Positions 24,577-32,739 of a DNA stretch of 33,339 nt are shown here, piece by piece. This DNA comes from Candidatus Eiseniibacteriota bacterium. Lineage in GTDB: Bacteria > Eisenbacteria > RBG-16-71-46 > SZUA-252. The translations under genes and the position numbers were made by a program. The stretch covers positions 1 to 33,339 of the forward strand of contig VBOX01000064.1 in assembly GCA_005893265.1 (NCBI GenBank), given 5' to 3'. The notes beneath the pieces were generated by a model. It did no database searches, was not told the DNA's origin, and worked only from the letters and a program-made list of their open reading frames with translations. The stretch's first letter is position 1, and each line of letters starts with the position of its first letter.

Positions 24577-25404
24577 ATGAATTTCGGGAAGGTTGCCTTC
24601 GGCACACTTCTCCTCGTTGCCGGCGTGCTCCTTCTCGCGATCCGGCTGGGCCTGGTTCCCCCCGACACACCCGGCTTTCTCCTTCGATTCTGGCCCGTCC
24701 TCCTCATCGCATTCGGCCTCGCGTTCCTGGCGGGTGCGCTCAAAAACCCATTCCTGGGCTGTCTGGCCTCGATCTTGATCGTGGGGGGCGTCGCGGTCGG
24801 TGTCTTTTGGATGATCCAGCGCCACGAAGGAGCCAAGGTCTCCCGGGGCGTGGCTTCGATCGATCTGGGAAGGGCAAAGGTGGGGTCGCTCACCGTGCGC
24901 GTCCGGACGTTCGCGGGGGGGTTCGACCTCATCGGGGCGCCGGCCAAATCGCGCACGCTCTACGTCGCTGTCCGGAACAGCGCCGGAGATTCCGCCAGCG
25001 GGTACCGATTCTTCGCTTCAGGAAAAACAGGCGCGCTCGAGTGGCCGCAGCGGCTGGACGGACTTGGCTTGGCGCCGCCCGGCGGGGGGGTGGACGTCCA
25101 GGTTCCGCTCCACCTCGAGCTTGGAGACTCGGGACGGCCCGATCAGATCCACATCGGGGGGGCCCTCTCGACAGCCCACATTCGGATCGCGCAGGATGTG
25201 CCCGTACAACTCCTCGTCCGTTCCCCGCTCACCGCGCGAACCCTTCCGTCGGATTTCGTGAAGGAGACACAGGGGCGCGGCAAAGGACTCGTGTACGCCG
25301 CTCGAGGGCGCGGGCGCGTGGTGAAGATTTTCGCGGACGGGAATCTTCTTCACGTCAAAATCGAGCGTATTCCCGGGAAGGAGATCTTGAATGGGCGCCG
25401 GTAG
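24577..25404 (+). CDS. LiaF-like membrane protein (DUF5668-type TM region)
   Basis: The protein is 275 aa. Three TM segments occupy the first 80 residues (KVAFGTLLLVAGVLLLAIRLG, FWPVLLIAFGLAFLAGAL, CLASILIVGGVAVGVFWMI). FWPVLLIAFGL is the signature of the LiaI/LiaF-like TM region. The C-terminal 190 residues are a beta-rich soluble domain (GSLTVRVRTFAGGFDLIG, VDVQVPLHLELGD, VPVQLLVRSPL), like the putative beta-helix of LiaF/DUF4097 proteins. LiaF relatives tune envelope-stress two-component systems in Firmicutes; no such kinase is nearby, so the role here is open. It overlaps the next small gene by 14 nt. Confidence 0.75.
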   Translation: MNFGKVAFGTLLLVAGVLLLAIRLGLVPPDTPGFLLRFWPVLLIAFGLAFLAGALKNPFLGCLASILIVGGVAVGVFWMIQRHEGAKVSRGVASIDLGRAKVGSLTVRVRTFAGGFDLIGAPAKSRTLYVAVRNSAGDSASGYRFFASGKTGALEWPQRLDGLGLAPPGGGVDVQVPLHLELGDSGRPDQIHIGGALSTAHIRIAQDVPVQLLVRSPLTARTLPSDFVKETQGRGKGLVYAARGRGRVVKIFADGNLLHVKIERIPGKEILNGRR

Positions 25405-25558
25405 GCACAGCCTCGTGTTTCCACTCACTCTGATCGCGGTCGGGGTCATGCTGCTTCTAAGGGAGTTTGGCTACTTGCACGGAGATATCGTGCGCTACTG
25501 GCCGGTGCTTTTGATCGTCTGGGGTCTCGGGATGATCTGGGCGGCGAGGAAAGGGTAA
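25391..25558 (+). CDS. Short LiaI-like two-TM membrane protein
   Basis: A 55-aa gene missing from the ORF track because of its length. It starts at an ATG inside the end of the LiaF-like gene (14-nt overlap) and reads MGAGRHSLVFPLTLIAVGVM, then LLLREFGY, then a second segment YWPVLLIVWGLGMIWAARKG. The same WPVLLI-x-G signature occurs in the upstream protein, so this is a small member of the LiaI/LiaF TM family. Overlap and shared motif support a real, translationally coupled gene. Confidence 0.75.
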   Translation: MGAGRHSLVFPLTLIAVGVMLLLREFGYLHGDIVRYWPVLLIVWGLGMIWAARKG

Positions 25559-25589
25559 CCCCAGGGGAACTCTCCCGCGGATTGCGGGG

Positions 25590-25619
25590 TTGACAGGTCT
25601 AAGCCCCCGCACGGAGAAT
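25590..25619 (+). promoter_or_regulatory. Sigma-70-like promoter before the metal-uptake cluster
   Basis: An exact TTGACA at 25590-25595, an 18-nt spacer, then GAGAAT (4 of 6 matches to TATAAT) at 25614-25619, about 38 nt before the ATG of the His/Cys-rich gene. No obvious Zur/Fur palindrome overlaps it. Confidence 0.5.
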
Positions 25620-25656
25620 CGTCAAGAATCGCCTAGGGTTGCCGAGGCTTAAGACA

Positions 25657-25950
25657 ATGAGAAAGACGACCTTCCAAATGAGACTGTTCCCGCCGTTCCT
25701 CCGGGCGGCGCTGGCCCTCTATCTCCTGGGCACCCTTTGTCTCGCCGAGGTGCACCAGCACCACGGCGCGCTCCAAAACCACGACTGCGCCCTCTGTACG
25801 ATCGTGCATTCGCCGGCCACGGTGGTTCCGGCTGCACCTCATGACGCGGCGCCAGCCGCAGTGGCGTATCTTCTCCCGGCGCCGGACGATCGCGGTTGGG
25901 ACTCCGAATCCAGAAGCACCCTACGAAGTCGCGCTCCGCCCCTCGCCTAA
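25657..25950 (+). CDS. Small exported His/Cys-rich protein (DUF2946-like)
   Basis: The protein is 97 aa from MRKTTFQMRLFPPFLRAALA. A hydrophobic leader ends near LCLAEV, then EVHQHHGALQNHDCALCTIVHSP places five histidines around a CxxC (H33, H35, H36, H42, C44, C47, H51). The rest is Ala/Pro-rich. Such small exported proteins (for example DUF2946) often sit beside metal transport genes, and a zinc/manganese-type uptake set follows here. I start at ATG 25657; the ORF-track TTG is six codons earlier. Metal binding is inferred from composition and context. Confidence 0.65.
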   Translation: MRKTTFQMRLFPPFLRAALALYLLGTLCLAEVHQHHGALQNHDCALCTIVHSPATVVPAAPHDAAPAAVAYLLPAPDDRGWDSESRSTLRSRAPPLA

Positions 25951-26101
25951 CCCCTCCATAATTTCGCGCACAGCGCCTGCGCGTCCGTAGCGCGCCTCCA
26001 CTCGCGCCTCCTCGCCGACCGCACCGTCACAGGCAGGTGGCGTATGTGGGGCAGCGCCCGTGCCGTCTGTCCCGCGTTGCCACGCACCGCCGGAGGCCTA
26101 C

Positions 26102-27454
26102 ATGCTTCAACGACTGATGCTTGCATACATGTTGCTCGCGACTTCCACCGCTCCCGCGCTCGCGGGGGCGGTGAATCCGGATATTTCCGCGGTGGGCCAG
26201 CAGGGTGCACTTGACTCGCTCACTTTTGCCGTCCGAGCCCTACAGGCGCGAGTGGACAGCTTGGCCAGCGCTGGCGAGGAGTCCGCGGCTGCGTCGCGGG
26301 CCGCTCAACAATCGCCCTCGACGGCGCCCGTGGCGCGGGCGGGGGGGACGTACATGAACGTCAGCTATGACGGGCTCGCTGACTTCGGCTGGTCCTCCGA
26401 GCCGAACGTCGGTTCGCTTCAGGGGGGTGATCACGATCCTCATGTACGCGGCTTCACAATTCCCAATGCCGAGCTCGCGCTTGATGGAACAGTGGATCCG
26501 TACTTCAAGGGATTCAGCAACATCGTCCTCAAGTTGAATTCAGACGGCGAGACGGGTATCGAATTGGAGGAGACGTATTTGCTGACGACCTCATTGCCTT
26601 GGAACCTGCAGCTCAAGGGCGGGCAATTCTTCGCCGAGTTCGGCCGCCAGAACGCCCAGCACCCGCACGCGTGGTCTTTTGTGGACCAGCCGTTGGTGCT
26701 CAATCGCATGTTCGGCCCCGATGGACTGCGTAGCCAAGGTGCCAGGATCTCCTGGCTCGCGCCGACGTCGTGGTATTCGGAGGCCACGCTCAGCGTTCTC
26801 AACAGCGCTGGCGGGACGACGTTCAGTTTTCGCTCGCCTGAGTCCTCGGAGCTTCATGGAGGTGTACCCGTCGGGCGCGGCGTGCGCGCACTTGAGGACT
26901 TCCTGGTCGTGCCGCGCATCGCCACGTCGGTCGACCTGACCGCTACCCAGACGCTCGTGTTGGGCACGTCGGCGGCCTTCGGACCGAATAACTCCGGCCC
27001 TCGCGCCAGGACCCAGGTGTACGGCGCCGACCTTTACTGGAAATGGAAGTCCGCCACCGCGGATCGGGGCTTCCCCTTCTTCTCCTCGCAGACCGAGGCG
27101 CTGTTCCGAAGCTATGGAGCGGCAGAGCGCGTGTCGGCCGAAGACGCGTCGGTCACATTGTCCAGTGAGACGCTCCGCGACCGGGGCGTGTACTCGCAGT
27201 TGTTGTGGGGTATCAAACCGCTCTGGGTAGCCGGGCTGCGCGGCGACTACGTGAGCGGCGACGCGGGAGCGTTCGATTCACCCCTACGCGGCGAGCGCTA
27301 TCGGCTCTCGCCGAATCTCACGTGGTTTCCGAGCGAATTCTCGAAGTTGCGACTGCAGTACAACTACGATCATCGCAAGGGACTCGGCGCCGATCACTCG
27401 GTGTGGCTTCAATCCGAGTTCCTCCTGGGCGCACACGCAGCACACAAATTCTAG
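26102..27454 (+). CDS. Outer-membrane protein linked to metal ABC transport
   Basis: The protein is 450 aa from MLQRLMLAYMLLATSTAPALAG, a signal peptide; GGAGG lies 5 nt before the ATG. A short coiled-coil-like stretch (LDSLTFAVRALQARVDSLAS) follows, then a low-complexity linker and a barrel-like body (VRGFTIPNAELALDGTVDPY, LQLKGGQFFAEFGRQN, LRLQYNYDHRKG) ending in phenylalanine (HAAHKF). His-rich spots include NAQHPHAWS. It is 15 nt upstream of the metal-binding lipocalin-free periplasmic protein gene, so it probably lets the metal or a carrier cross the outer membrane. That role is inferred from the operon only; no TonB box or plug domain is visible. Confidence 0.75.
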   Translation: MLQRLMLAYMLLATSTAPALAGAVNPDISAVGQQGALDSLTFAVRALQARVDSLASAGEESAAASRAAQQSPSTAPVARAGGTYMNVSYDGLADFGWSSEPNVGSLQGGDHDPHVRGFTIPNAELALDGTVDPYFKGFSNIVLKLNSDGETGIELEETYLLTTSLPWNLQLKGGQFFAEFGRQNAQHPHAWSFVDQPLVLNRMFGPDGLRSQGARISWLAPTSWYSEATLSVLNSAGGTTFSFRSPESSELHGGVPVGRGVRALEDFLVVPRIATSVDLTATQTLVLGTSAAFGPNNSGPRARTQVYGADLYWKWKSATADRGFPFFSSQTEALFRSYGAAERVSAEDASVTLSSETLRDRGVYSQLLWGIKPLWVAGLRGDYVSGDAGAFDSPLRGERYRLSPNLTWFPSEFSKLRLQYNYDHRKGLGADHSVWLQSEFLLGAHAAHKF

Positions 27455-27469
27455 AGGACGAGAAATCTC

Positions 27470-28396
27470 ATGAAGACCATGACTCTGTTACCAATCGCGG
27501 CCGCCGCGCTGATCGCGATGACCGGTGCCGGAACCGCATCCGCACGGCCGCTCAACGTGGTAGCCACTACGCCCGACCTCGCAGCGCTTGCCAGAGAAAT
27601 CGGCGGTGATGCCGTGGCCGTGGTAGCGCTGGCCAAACCGACGGAAGACCCGCATTTCGTTGACGCCAAACCGAGCCACATCGTCACACTCCACCGCGCC
27701 GACGTGCTCATCGAAGGTGGCGCCGAGCTGGAAATCGGCTGGCTGCCCCCCTTGCTTGAGAGCGCGCGCAACGACAAAATCGCCCCGGGCGCGCCGGGGC
27801 GCATCGTCGCATCGCAGGGCATCAGGCTGCTCGAAGTACCCTCCACGCTGGACCGTTCCAGGGGGGATGTGCACGCGCTGGGCAATCCCCATTTTCTGAT
27901 CGATCCACTGAATGTGAGGATCATCGCAGGGGAAATCGCCGCCCATCTCGCGGAGGTCAATCCGGCATCCGCCCAACTGTTCCAGGCCAATCTGAGGACA
28001 TTTGACGCCCGGCTCGACGCGAAGACGGCCGATTGGCAAAAGCAGCTCGAACCGTATCGCGGGGCGAAGATCGTGACCTACCACAACGATTTCGTCTATC
28101 TGGCCGAGCGATTCAATCTGGAGGTCGTCGCGACCCTGGAGCCGAAGCCAGGCATCTCCCCCTCGCCCGCACATCTGGCCGAAGTCATTGAAAAGATGAA
28201 GGCGGAAAAGGCGCGCGTGATTCTCGTACAGCCCTACCAAAACCGTAAGACGGCGGAAGCGGTGGCGCGTCAGACGGGTGCGGTGGTGTTGGATAGCGCC
28301 CAACAGCCGGGAGCTTACAAGGATACCGCCACATATTTTCAGTTGATGGATACCCTGGTGCGAGGGCTGGCTACGGCCTTTAAGGAGAAGACGTGA
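27470..28396 (+). CDS. Zinc/manganese ABC transporter substrate-binding protein (ZnuA/TroA family)
   Basis: A 308-aa periplasmic cluster A-I metal-binding protein. The signal peptide is MKTMTLLPIAAAALIAMTGA, then GTASA. The three family histidines are visible: H62 (TEDPHFVDAKPSH), H141 (GNPHFLIDP) and H205 (TYHNDF). The fourth ligand is probably D275 in VVLDSAQQ. The His/Asp-rich loop of true zinc-specific ZnuA is missing, so zinc versus manganese is open. GAGGACGAG precedes the ATG. Its stop overlaps the permease start (TGATG), leaving no room for an ATPase gene. Confidence 0.92.
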   Translation: MKTMTLLPIAAAALIAMTGAGTASARPLNVVATTPDLAALAREIGGDAVAVVALAKPTEDPHFVDAKPSHIVTLHRADVLIEGGAELEIGWLPPLLESARNDKIAPGAPGRIVASQGIRLLEVPSTLDRSRGDVHALGNPHFLIDPLNVRIIAGEIAAHLAEVNPASAQLFQANLRTFDARLDAKTADWQKQLEPYRGAKIVTYHNDFVYLAERFNLEVVATLEPKPGISPSPAHLAEVIEKMKAEKARVILVQPYQNRKTAEAVARQTGAVVLDSAQQPGAYKDTATYFQLMDTLVRGLATAFKEKT

Positions 28397-29229
28397 TGCA
28401 AGGGGATTTCCAGATCGCTTGGGAGGTCATGAAATGGCCATTGGCAGCTTGCCTTGTGCTGCCACCGCTGCTGGTCTATCTCGGACTTCACGTCGTGGAG
28501 CGTGAGGTGATCTTCGTGGACCTGGCGCTGGCCCAAGTGGCGACGCTGGGTACCTGCGTGGCTCTGATCATGGGCCACGATCTCAAGGAACCGATCGCGT
28601 TTTGGATTTCGCTCGGCGTGACGTTTCTGGCCGCGGCACTCTTCAGTTGGTCGCGCAGCAGCGCCAAACGTCATGTCCCGCAAGAAGCCATCATCGGCAT
28701 CACGTTCGTGGTAGCTGCCGCGGGCGTGATCTTGCTGCTCAGCAGAGTGGCCGGAGGGAAAGAGGAGCTCGAGAATTTGTTGACGGGGGATGTTCTCAAC
28801 GTGACCAAGGCCGAAGTCGGCCAGCGCGCGGCGATCTTTGCAGTGTTGGCCGGCTTCTACGGCGCTTTTCACAAGCGCTTCGCGCTGATTTCGTCCGATC
28901 CGGAGGGGGCTCGTGCACAAGGACTGAAGGTGCGGCTGTGGGACTTTCTGTTTTACGCGGCCTTTGCATTGGTCGTCGTCAGCTTTGTGCGTCTGGCAGG
29001 GGTGTTGCTGACGTTTGCCTATCTGATCGTGCCCGCCGTCTGCGCGGTGATGCTCGCTTCACGATGGAGGGCGCGGTTGGTGATCGGGTGGGTGATAGCC
29101 GCGGCAGCGAGCCTGCTCGGGCTGTGGGCGTCGTATCGACTGGACTTGCCTACCGGGGCTGCGATTGTGTGCGCTTGCGGCTTGCTCTTGATCGCGGTGA
29201 GCGGTTACGCCGTTGTGCGCCGAGCGTAG
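28396..29229 (+). CDS. Metal ABC transporter permease (ZnuB/TroC, ABC-3 family)
   Basis: A 277-aa inner-membrane protein with about 8 TM segments. VDLALAQVATLGTCVALIMG near residue 40 is the ABC-3 permease signature. Later segments DPEGARAQGLKVRLWDFLFYAAFALVVV and AGVLLTFAYLIVPAVCAVML contain the ATPase-contact loop and the conserved LIVPA. The start is the ATG at 28396 within TGATG; the track's GTG one codon earlier is less likely. No ATP-binding subunit is present in the operon or anywhere in the window, so it must borrow one or be incomplete. Confidence 0.9.
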   Translation: MQGDFQIAWEVMKWPLAACLVLPPLLVYLGLHVVEREVIFVDLALAQVATLGTCVALIMGHDLKEPIAFWISLGVTFLAAALFSWSRSSAKRHVPQEAIIGITFVVAAAGVILLLSRVAGGKEELENLLTGDVLNVTKAEVGQRAAIFAVLAGFYGAFHKRFALISSDPEGARAQGLKVRLWDFLFYAAFALVVVSFVRLAGVLLTFAYLIVPAVCAVMLASRWRARLVIGWVIAAAASLLGLWASYRLDLPTGAAIVCACGLLLIAVSGYAVVRRA

Positions 29230-29254
29230 TGCGTTGGGGAGGCTTCAGGTAACA

Positions 29255-29596
29255 TTGTCCCAGTTGCTGGCATTGATCCTCGCCTTCGCGGGCGCCGTTC
29301 GGTGCTCCGGTCATCCGGACCGCGCGCGGACGGACGCGCCGCGTGGCCGCACCGACTATCGGAGTGCTATCGTGCCTAGGGAAGACATCGCGAACGTCCT
29401 GCGGCGCCGGACCCCGGCGCTGATGGCGATCGATGGAGTCGCGGGAACGGGGGAAGGACGGGATGGCGCGGATACCGTCCTTGTCGTATTCGTGGTTCGG
29501 AAGACCCCGGAGCTGACCGCGCGCATCCCTTCGGAGCTCGACGGCTGGCGTGTCGTGGTCCGTGAGGTAGGAAAGGTCACGGCCCCACCTCCTTAG
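29255..29596 (+). CDS. Small exported protein of unknown function
   Basis: About 113 aa from a TTG (MSQLLALILAFAGAVRCSG) with GGGGAGG 12 nt upstream; the ORF track uses a GTG at 29213 that overlaps the permease. A short hydrophobic leader is followed by a compact domain: RRRTPALMAIDGVAGTGEG, VLVVFVVRKTPELTARIPSELDGWRV, VVREVGKVTA. The pattern (IPGVxGVGxG, VFV, IPxxLxGxxV) occurs in small uncharacterised bacterial domains; I cannot name it. Start uncertain. Confidence 0.55.
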   Translation: MSQLLALILAFAGAVRCSGHPDRARTDAPRGRTDYRSAIVPREDIANVLRRRTPALMAIDGVAGTGEGRDGADTVLVVFVVRKTPELTARIPSELDGWRVVVREVGKVTAPPP

Positions 29597-29664
29597 ACGA
29601 AACACGCCGGGCCGTGCTACCGTACGGGAGGTAGGCTCTCTGGCGCCCCCCGAGGAGATCTCGC

Positions 29665-30027
29665 ATGTCCCGACCAACCGGAATCTGGATCACGGCCCTG
29701 GTGGTGGTCTCATTGGCGATCGGGATCATCTGGACCATCCGGCTCGCTCCCCCCTCCCCCGCGCCGTGGTGGTGGGGGAAGAACCCCGACCTCCACGTCG
29801 AAGTCTGGGAGCCCGGGAAGGACATGGCCACGGTCGCGATGACGATGCCAAAGAAGACGATCGACACGATGTTCGCCCTGGGCCTACCCGCAGAGGTCAG
29901 CGCCAACGGCCACAAGATCCGCTTGAACGCAGTTCGATCCCAGATCGAGCACCTTCCGCGCCGGGAAAAGCTCAAGATCCAGGACGGAGCGGCGACCGTC
30001 TACCTATGGCTTGATGTGAAGGAGTAG
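29665..30027 (+). CDS. Hypothetical membrane-anchored small protein
   Basis: The protein is 120 aa. One N-terminal TM (WITALVVVSLAIGIIWTIRL) is followed by a small soluble domain ([53 protein letters not shown]). GAGGAGAT lies 7 nt before the ATG, a good ribosome site. I recognise no family. Its 3' end overlaps the out-of-frame tail of the topoisomerase VI A reading frame by 28 nt, but not the inferred original end of that gene (30053). Confidence 0.6.
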   Translation: MSRPTGIWITALVVVSLAIGIIWTIRLAPPSPAPWWWGKNPDLHVEVWEPGKDMATVAMTMPKKTIDTMFALGLPAEVSANGHKIRLNAVRSQIEHLPRREKLKIQDGAATVYLWLDVKE

Positions 30028-31073
30028 GCCCGCACCAAGCCGAAATCCTTTCTCAGGGCAGGAATTTCTCCGGGTGTGCGATCTTCTGGGGTAGGTACTC
30101 GTCGATAACGTAATTCAAGCCGTGCGCGGCCAGGGCCTAGGAAGAATGGGTCGTTCTTGAGCGCGTCCTTGGCCCGCTTCACGTCGACTTCCTTGAGGGG
30201 ATGGGTCGGTAGCTTGTAGTCGATGATGTCTTGGGGAGTGATTCCCAGGAAGCGAGCCTGCGGCACGCAGAAGAACTCGTTGATGTGCGCCGCGTTCCCC
30301 GAGCCAACCTTGAACGTGCGGTAGATGTTGCTGATCCCGTAGGGATCGCCGTCCACGAACACGTAGACCGGGATCTTCTTCACGTCGGCGAGACGCCGGA
30401 TGAACCGTCGGCAGGCGCGCGTCGGCACGCCCCCCATCGAAACCAGGATGCAGTTCGCCTTCTTCCAGTAGCCGTGCTTCACGAGCCGCTGGAACATTCC
30501 CGCGGTCTCGATCACCAGAATGAACTTGGCCTTGGTCTCAAACCCAAGATCTTCGACCGAGATGGGGATCGAGTAGGCGCCGGAGCCGAACTTGGTGCAG
30601 TCGATCCTGATCGCTTTACCCGTGTTGGGATCCTTGTCGATGACGATCAAGTTGCCCGCGACGTCTCCCCCCTTTTCCTCCGGAACGAACCCGAGCTGCT
30701 CGCGGTTCACCTCGAAGAGCGCCTCGACGTCGTCCATCACGGTGTCGGATTCCGTTTGCTCCAGGAAGCGCGCCTCGTCCCAATTCTTCGAGACGTAATA
30801 GGCCTCTCGCTTCGTCGCGATATCGTCGGTTTCGACGAGGGTCTTCGAGAGGGCCATCATGCGCAGCGTCTGCGCGAACGTCTTCACGGTGTTCACGGTC
30901 AAAGTCCGCTCCTTCTTGCGTCCGCGGATCTCGAAATACCCTTCCTTCTCGAGATAGCGCACGTTCGCGAGGGAGCGTATCGGGAATCGAAGGGAGGGCT
31001 TCTTCCTCTTCAAGATGGACTCCTCGACTCCCTTCGCCTCCTTCTTGATCTTAGGTACGACGCTCTCACTCAT
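30000..31073 (-). CDS. top6A: Type II DNA topoisomerase VI subunit A (Spo11-like), C-terminus frame-disrupted
   Basis: The DNA-cleaving subunit of topoisomerase VI. The winged-helix/CAP domain carries the catalytic tyrosine Y93 in KREAYYVSK. The Toprim domain has E189 ([10 protein letters not shown]) and D241/D243 (VFVDGDPYG), with [18 protein letters not shown] before it. The frame is family-like up to NDPFF at about residue 311; the last 46 residues ([16 protein letters not shown]...) are not. The true C-terminus ([20 protein letters not shown]) is readable in another frame and ends at 30053. So about 25-30 codons, with a frame change, are missing near 30140. The ATG overlaps the subunit B stop by 8 nt (co-translated). 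All catalytic residues remain. Confidence 0.9.
   Translation of the reverse strand: MSESVVPKIKKEAKGVEESILKRKKPSLRFPIRSLANVRYLEKEGYFEIRGRKKERTLTVNTVKTFAQTLRMMALSKTLVETDDIATKREAYYVSKNWDEARFLEQTESDTVMDDVEALFEVNREQLGFVPEEKGGDVAGNLIVIDKDPNTGKAIRIDCTKFGSGAYSIPISVEDLGFETKAKFILVIETAGMFQRLVKHGYWKKANCILVSMGGVPTRACRRFIRRLADVKKIPVYVFVDGDPYGISNIYRTFKVGSGNAAHINEFFCVPQARFLGITPQDIIDYKLPTHPLKEVDVKRAKDALKNDPFFLGPGRARLELRYRRVPTPEDRTPGEIPALRKDFGLVRAYSFTSSHR
30053..30139 (-). pseudogene. Orphaned C-terminal end of topoisomerase VI subunit A
   Basis: In the frame next to the annotated top6A frame, this stretch encodes [20 protein letters not shown], then HPEKFLP and a stop: the typical end of a topoisomerase VI A subunit (family pattern: QALAKHGL.YVI.EYLP.KI). 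It is immediately preceded by TAG in its own frame at the breakpoint (TTCCTAGGCC). Confidence 0.75.
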
Positions 31074-32739
31074 TTTTCCGGCTCCGTTCCAAAGTGTCCT
31101 TCAGGGTCGCGCAAACCTTCTCTTTCCGCTTGTCGTCGATGCCGAGAATCTCTTGAAGCGCGATCCCGATGTGGGGAATGTATTTCTCGATGTACGAGGC
31201 TTTCTTCTCAGCGTCGGCCTCGCGCAAACCGCGGCGGATGTAGAGCCCCAGCTTCCGGCCCACGTCCTGGAGCGCGAGCTTGATCTCCTTGACGATCTCC
31301 GGGTACGAGGCGACCGCCTCCTTGCTTTCCGAGGTAAACGGCACCCAGACCGAGGCGATATGCACCATCAGGACCATGGGAGCCGTCGGCAAGGCCCCCC
31401 GCGCCTGCTGGATCCCGTAGTTCTTCCACGTGTTCGAGACCACCGATTTCGTGATGGCGCAGGCAGACTGCTGATACAGGAGCGGAACGCGGTTGGCGAA
31501 TCGAAGCATCGTGACCAGCTCGTCCGCCGGGAGCTGGCCGCCTCCGTAGGCGAGCGCGGCCTCGATGAGGAAGGGGTTCCCACGGTAGACCGCGGGGCTT
31601 CGCGAGGTCGCCGCGTAGAAGTCCGCCGTGACCTGCTTCTTCAGCCCCTCGATCAAGAGCTCGTCCCCGATCGGCGAAAGCACGTTCGACTGCGGGGCCA
31701 TGAGCTTCGCCGCCTGGATCGCGTTGTAGAGCGCCTCCGCCTGCTCGCGCGCCGCCTTGGGAGGCGACATCGAGAGGGGCAGGCCCGCCGACTTCACGAT
31801 CTCCTCGGCCACCGGGCCGCTCACGCGCGAGAACTCGGCATGGAGAAACGAGGTGATGTTTCTCGCCTTCGTCTCGTGGAGCATCTTGAGGAGAATCCCC
31901 AGCTCGATGCCGTGCGGATGCGGCTTGATCTCGAGCGGCGCCTTGGGAAGCTCCCCCGCGACGCGGGCATACTCGTGACGCTCGCCGTCGGGAGCCACGT
32001 ACGAGACCTTGGCGTGCGGGTTCGCGATCGCGGTCTGCTCGACATAGCCGTCCACGGAGTGGCGGCCCTTCTTGTAGGTCGCTTCGATCTCGAGCTCGAC
32101 CTTCGTCCCGTGTTCGACCGTGCTCTTCTCCCCGGTCGTCGGGTCGACGACATGCCAGTCCCCGAGCTCCCGGTCGGAGACGGGGACGGGCTGGTTTCGC
32201 TTTGTGTCGATCTGGATCTCGAACTCGTGTGCCGGCTTGGTCGGCCCGGTCTTGGAGATGATCCGGATCGGCTTGCCGGTCGTGAGCTGGCCGTACATGC
32301 CCGCAGCGGAGATTCCGATCCCCTGCTGCCCGCGCGCCTGCCGCAGCGTGTGGAACTTCGAGCCGTAGAGGAGCTGCCCGAATATCTTGGGAATTTGGGC
32401 CTTCACGATGCCCGGCCCATTGTCTTGGACCGCGACGCGGTAGCGCGTCTCGGAAATCTCCCCGATCTCGATCAGGAGGTCCGGCAGTATGCCCGCCTCT
32501 TCGCACGCATCGAGCGCGTTATCGACCGCTTCTTTGACGGTGGTGAGGAGGGCCTTTGCGGGGCTGTCGAACCCGAGGAGATGGCGGTTCTTCGTGAAGA
32601 ACTCACTGACCGATATCTCACGCTGGCGAGCCGCGAGATCGTGGGCGGTCAGCCGAACGACGGGCTTGGGGGCGGCCTTCTTGCCGGCCCGGCCGAGCTT
32701 CTCTTTCCGAGCGATTCGTTTGAGCTGTGGTTGTGCCAT
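31066..32739 (-). CDS. top6B: Type II DNA topoisomerase VI subunit B
   Basis: The ATPase subunit of topoisomerase VI. The protein is 557 aa, close to the archaeal length. The GHKL fold motifs are [17 protein letters not shown] (E70 general base, N74), AVQDNGPGI (106-111) and [15 protein letters not shown] (137-151), with LLYGSKFH before the lid. A helix-two-turn-helix and transducer domain fill the rest ([39 protein letters not shown] near 385). AAGGGAGG lies 3 nt before the ATG. The stop overlaps the A subunit start. Topoisomerase VI is mainly archaeal and plant and is only patchily found in bacteria. Confidence 0.95.
   Translation of the reverse strand: MAQPQLKRIARKEKLGRAGKKAAPKPVVRLTAHDLAARQREISVSEFFTKNRHLLGFDSPAKALLTTVKEAVDNALDACEEAGILPDLLIEIGEISETRYRVAVQDNGPGIVKAQIPKIFGQLLYGSKFHTLRQARGQQGIGISAAGMYGQLTTGKPIRIISKTGPTKPAHEFEIQIDTKRNQPVPVSDRELGDWHVVDPTTGEKSTVEHGTKVELEIEATYKKGRHSVDGYVEQTAIANPHAKVSYVAPDGERHEYARVAGELPKAPLEIKPHPHGIELGILLKMLHETKARNITSFLHAEFSRVSGPVAEEIVKSAGLPLSMSPPKAAREQAEALYNAIQAAKLMAPQSNVLSPIGDELLIEGLKKQVTADFYAATSRSPAVYRGNPFLIEAALAYGGGQLPADELVTMLRFANRVPLLYQQSACAITKSVVSNTWKNYGIQQARGALPTAPMVLMVHIASVWVPFTSESKEAVASYPEIVKEIKLALQDVGRKLGLYIRRGLREADAEKKASYIEKYIPHIGIALQEILGIDDKRKEKVCATLKDTLERSRKNE

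Noticed and set aside
23139-24956. 605-aa version of the porin
   Set aside because: The extension crosses the LiaF-like gene antisense, and a GTG with a strong ribosome site and signal peptide exists at 24272.
25571-25588. Short hairpin CCCGC/GCGGG after the LiaI-like gene
   Set aside because: Only 5 bp and no T run.
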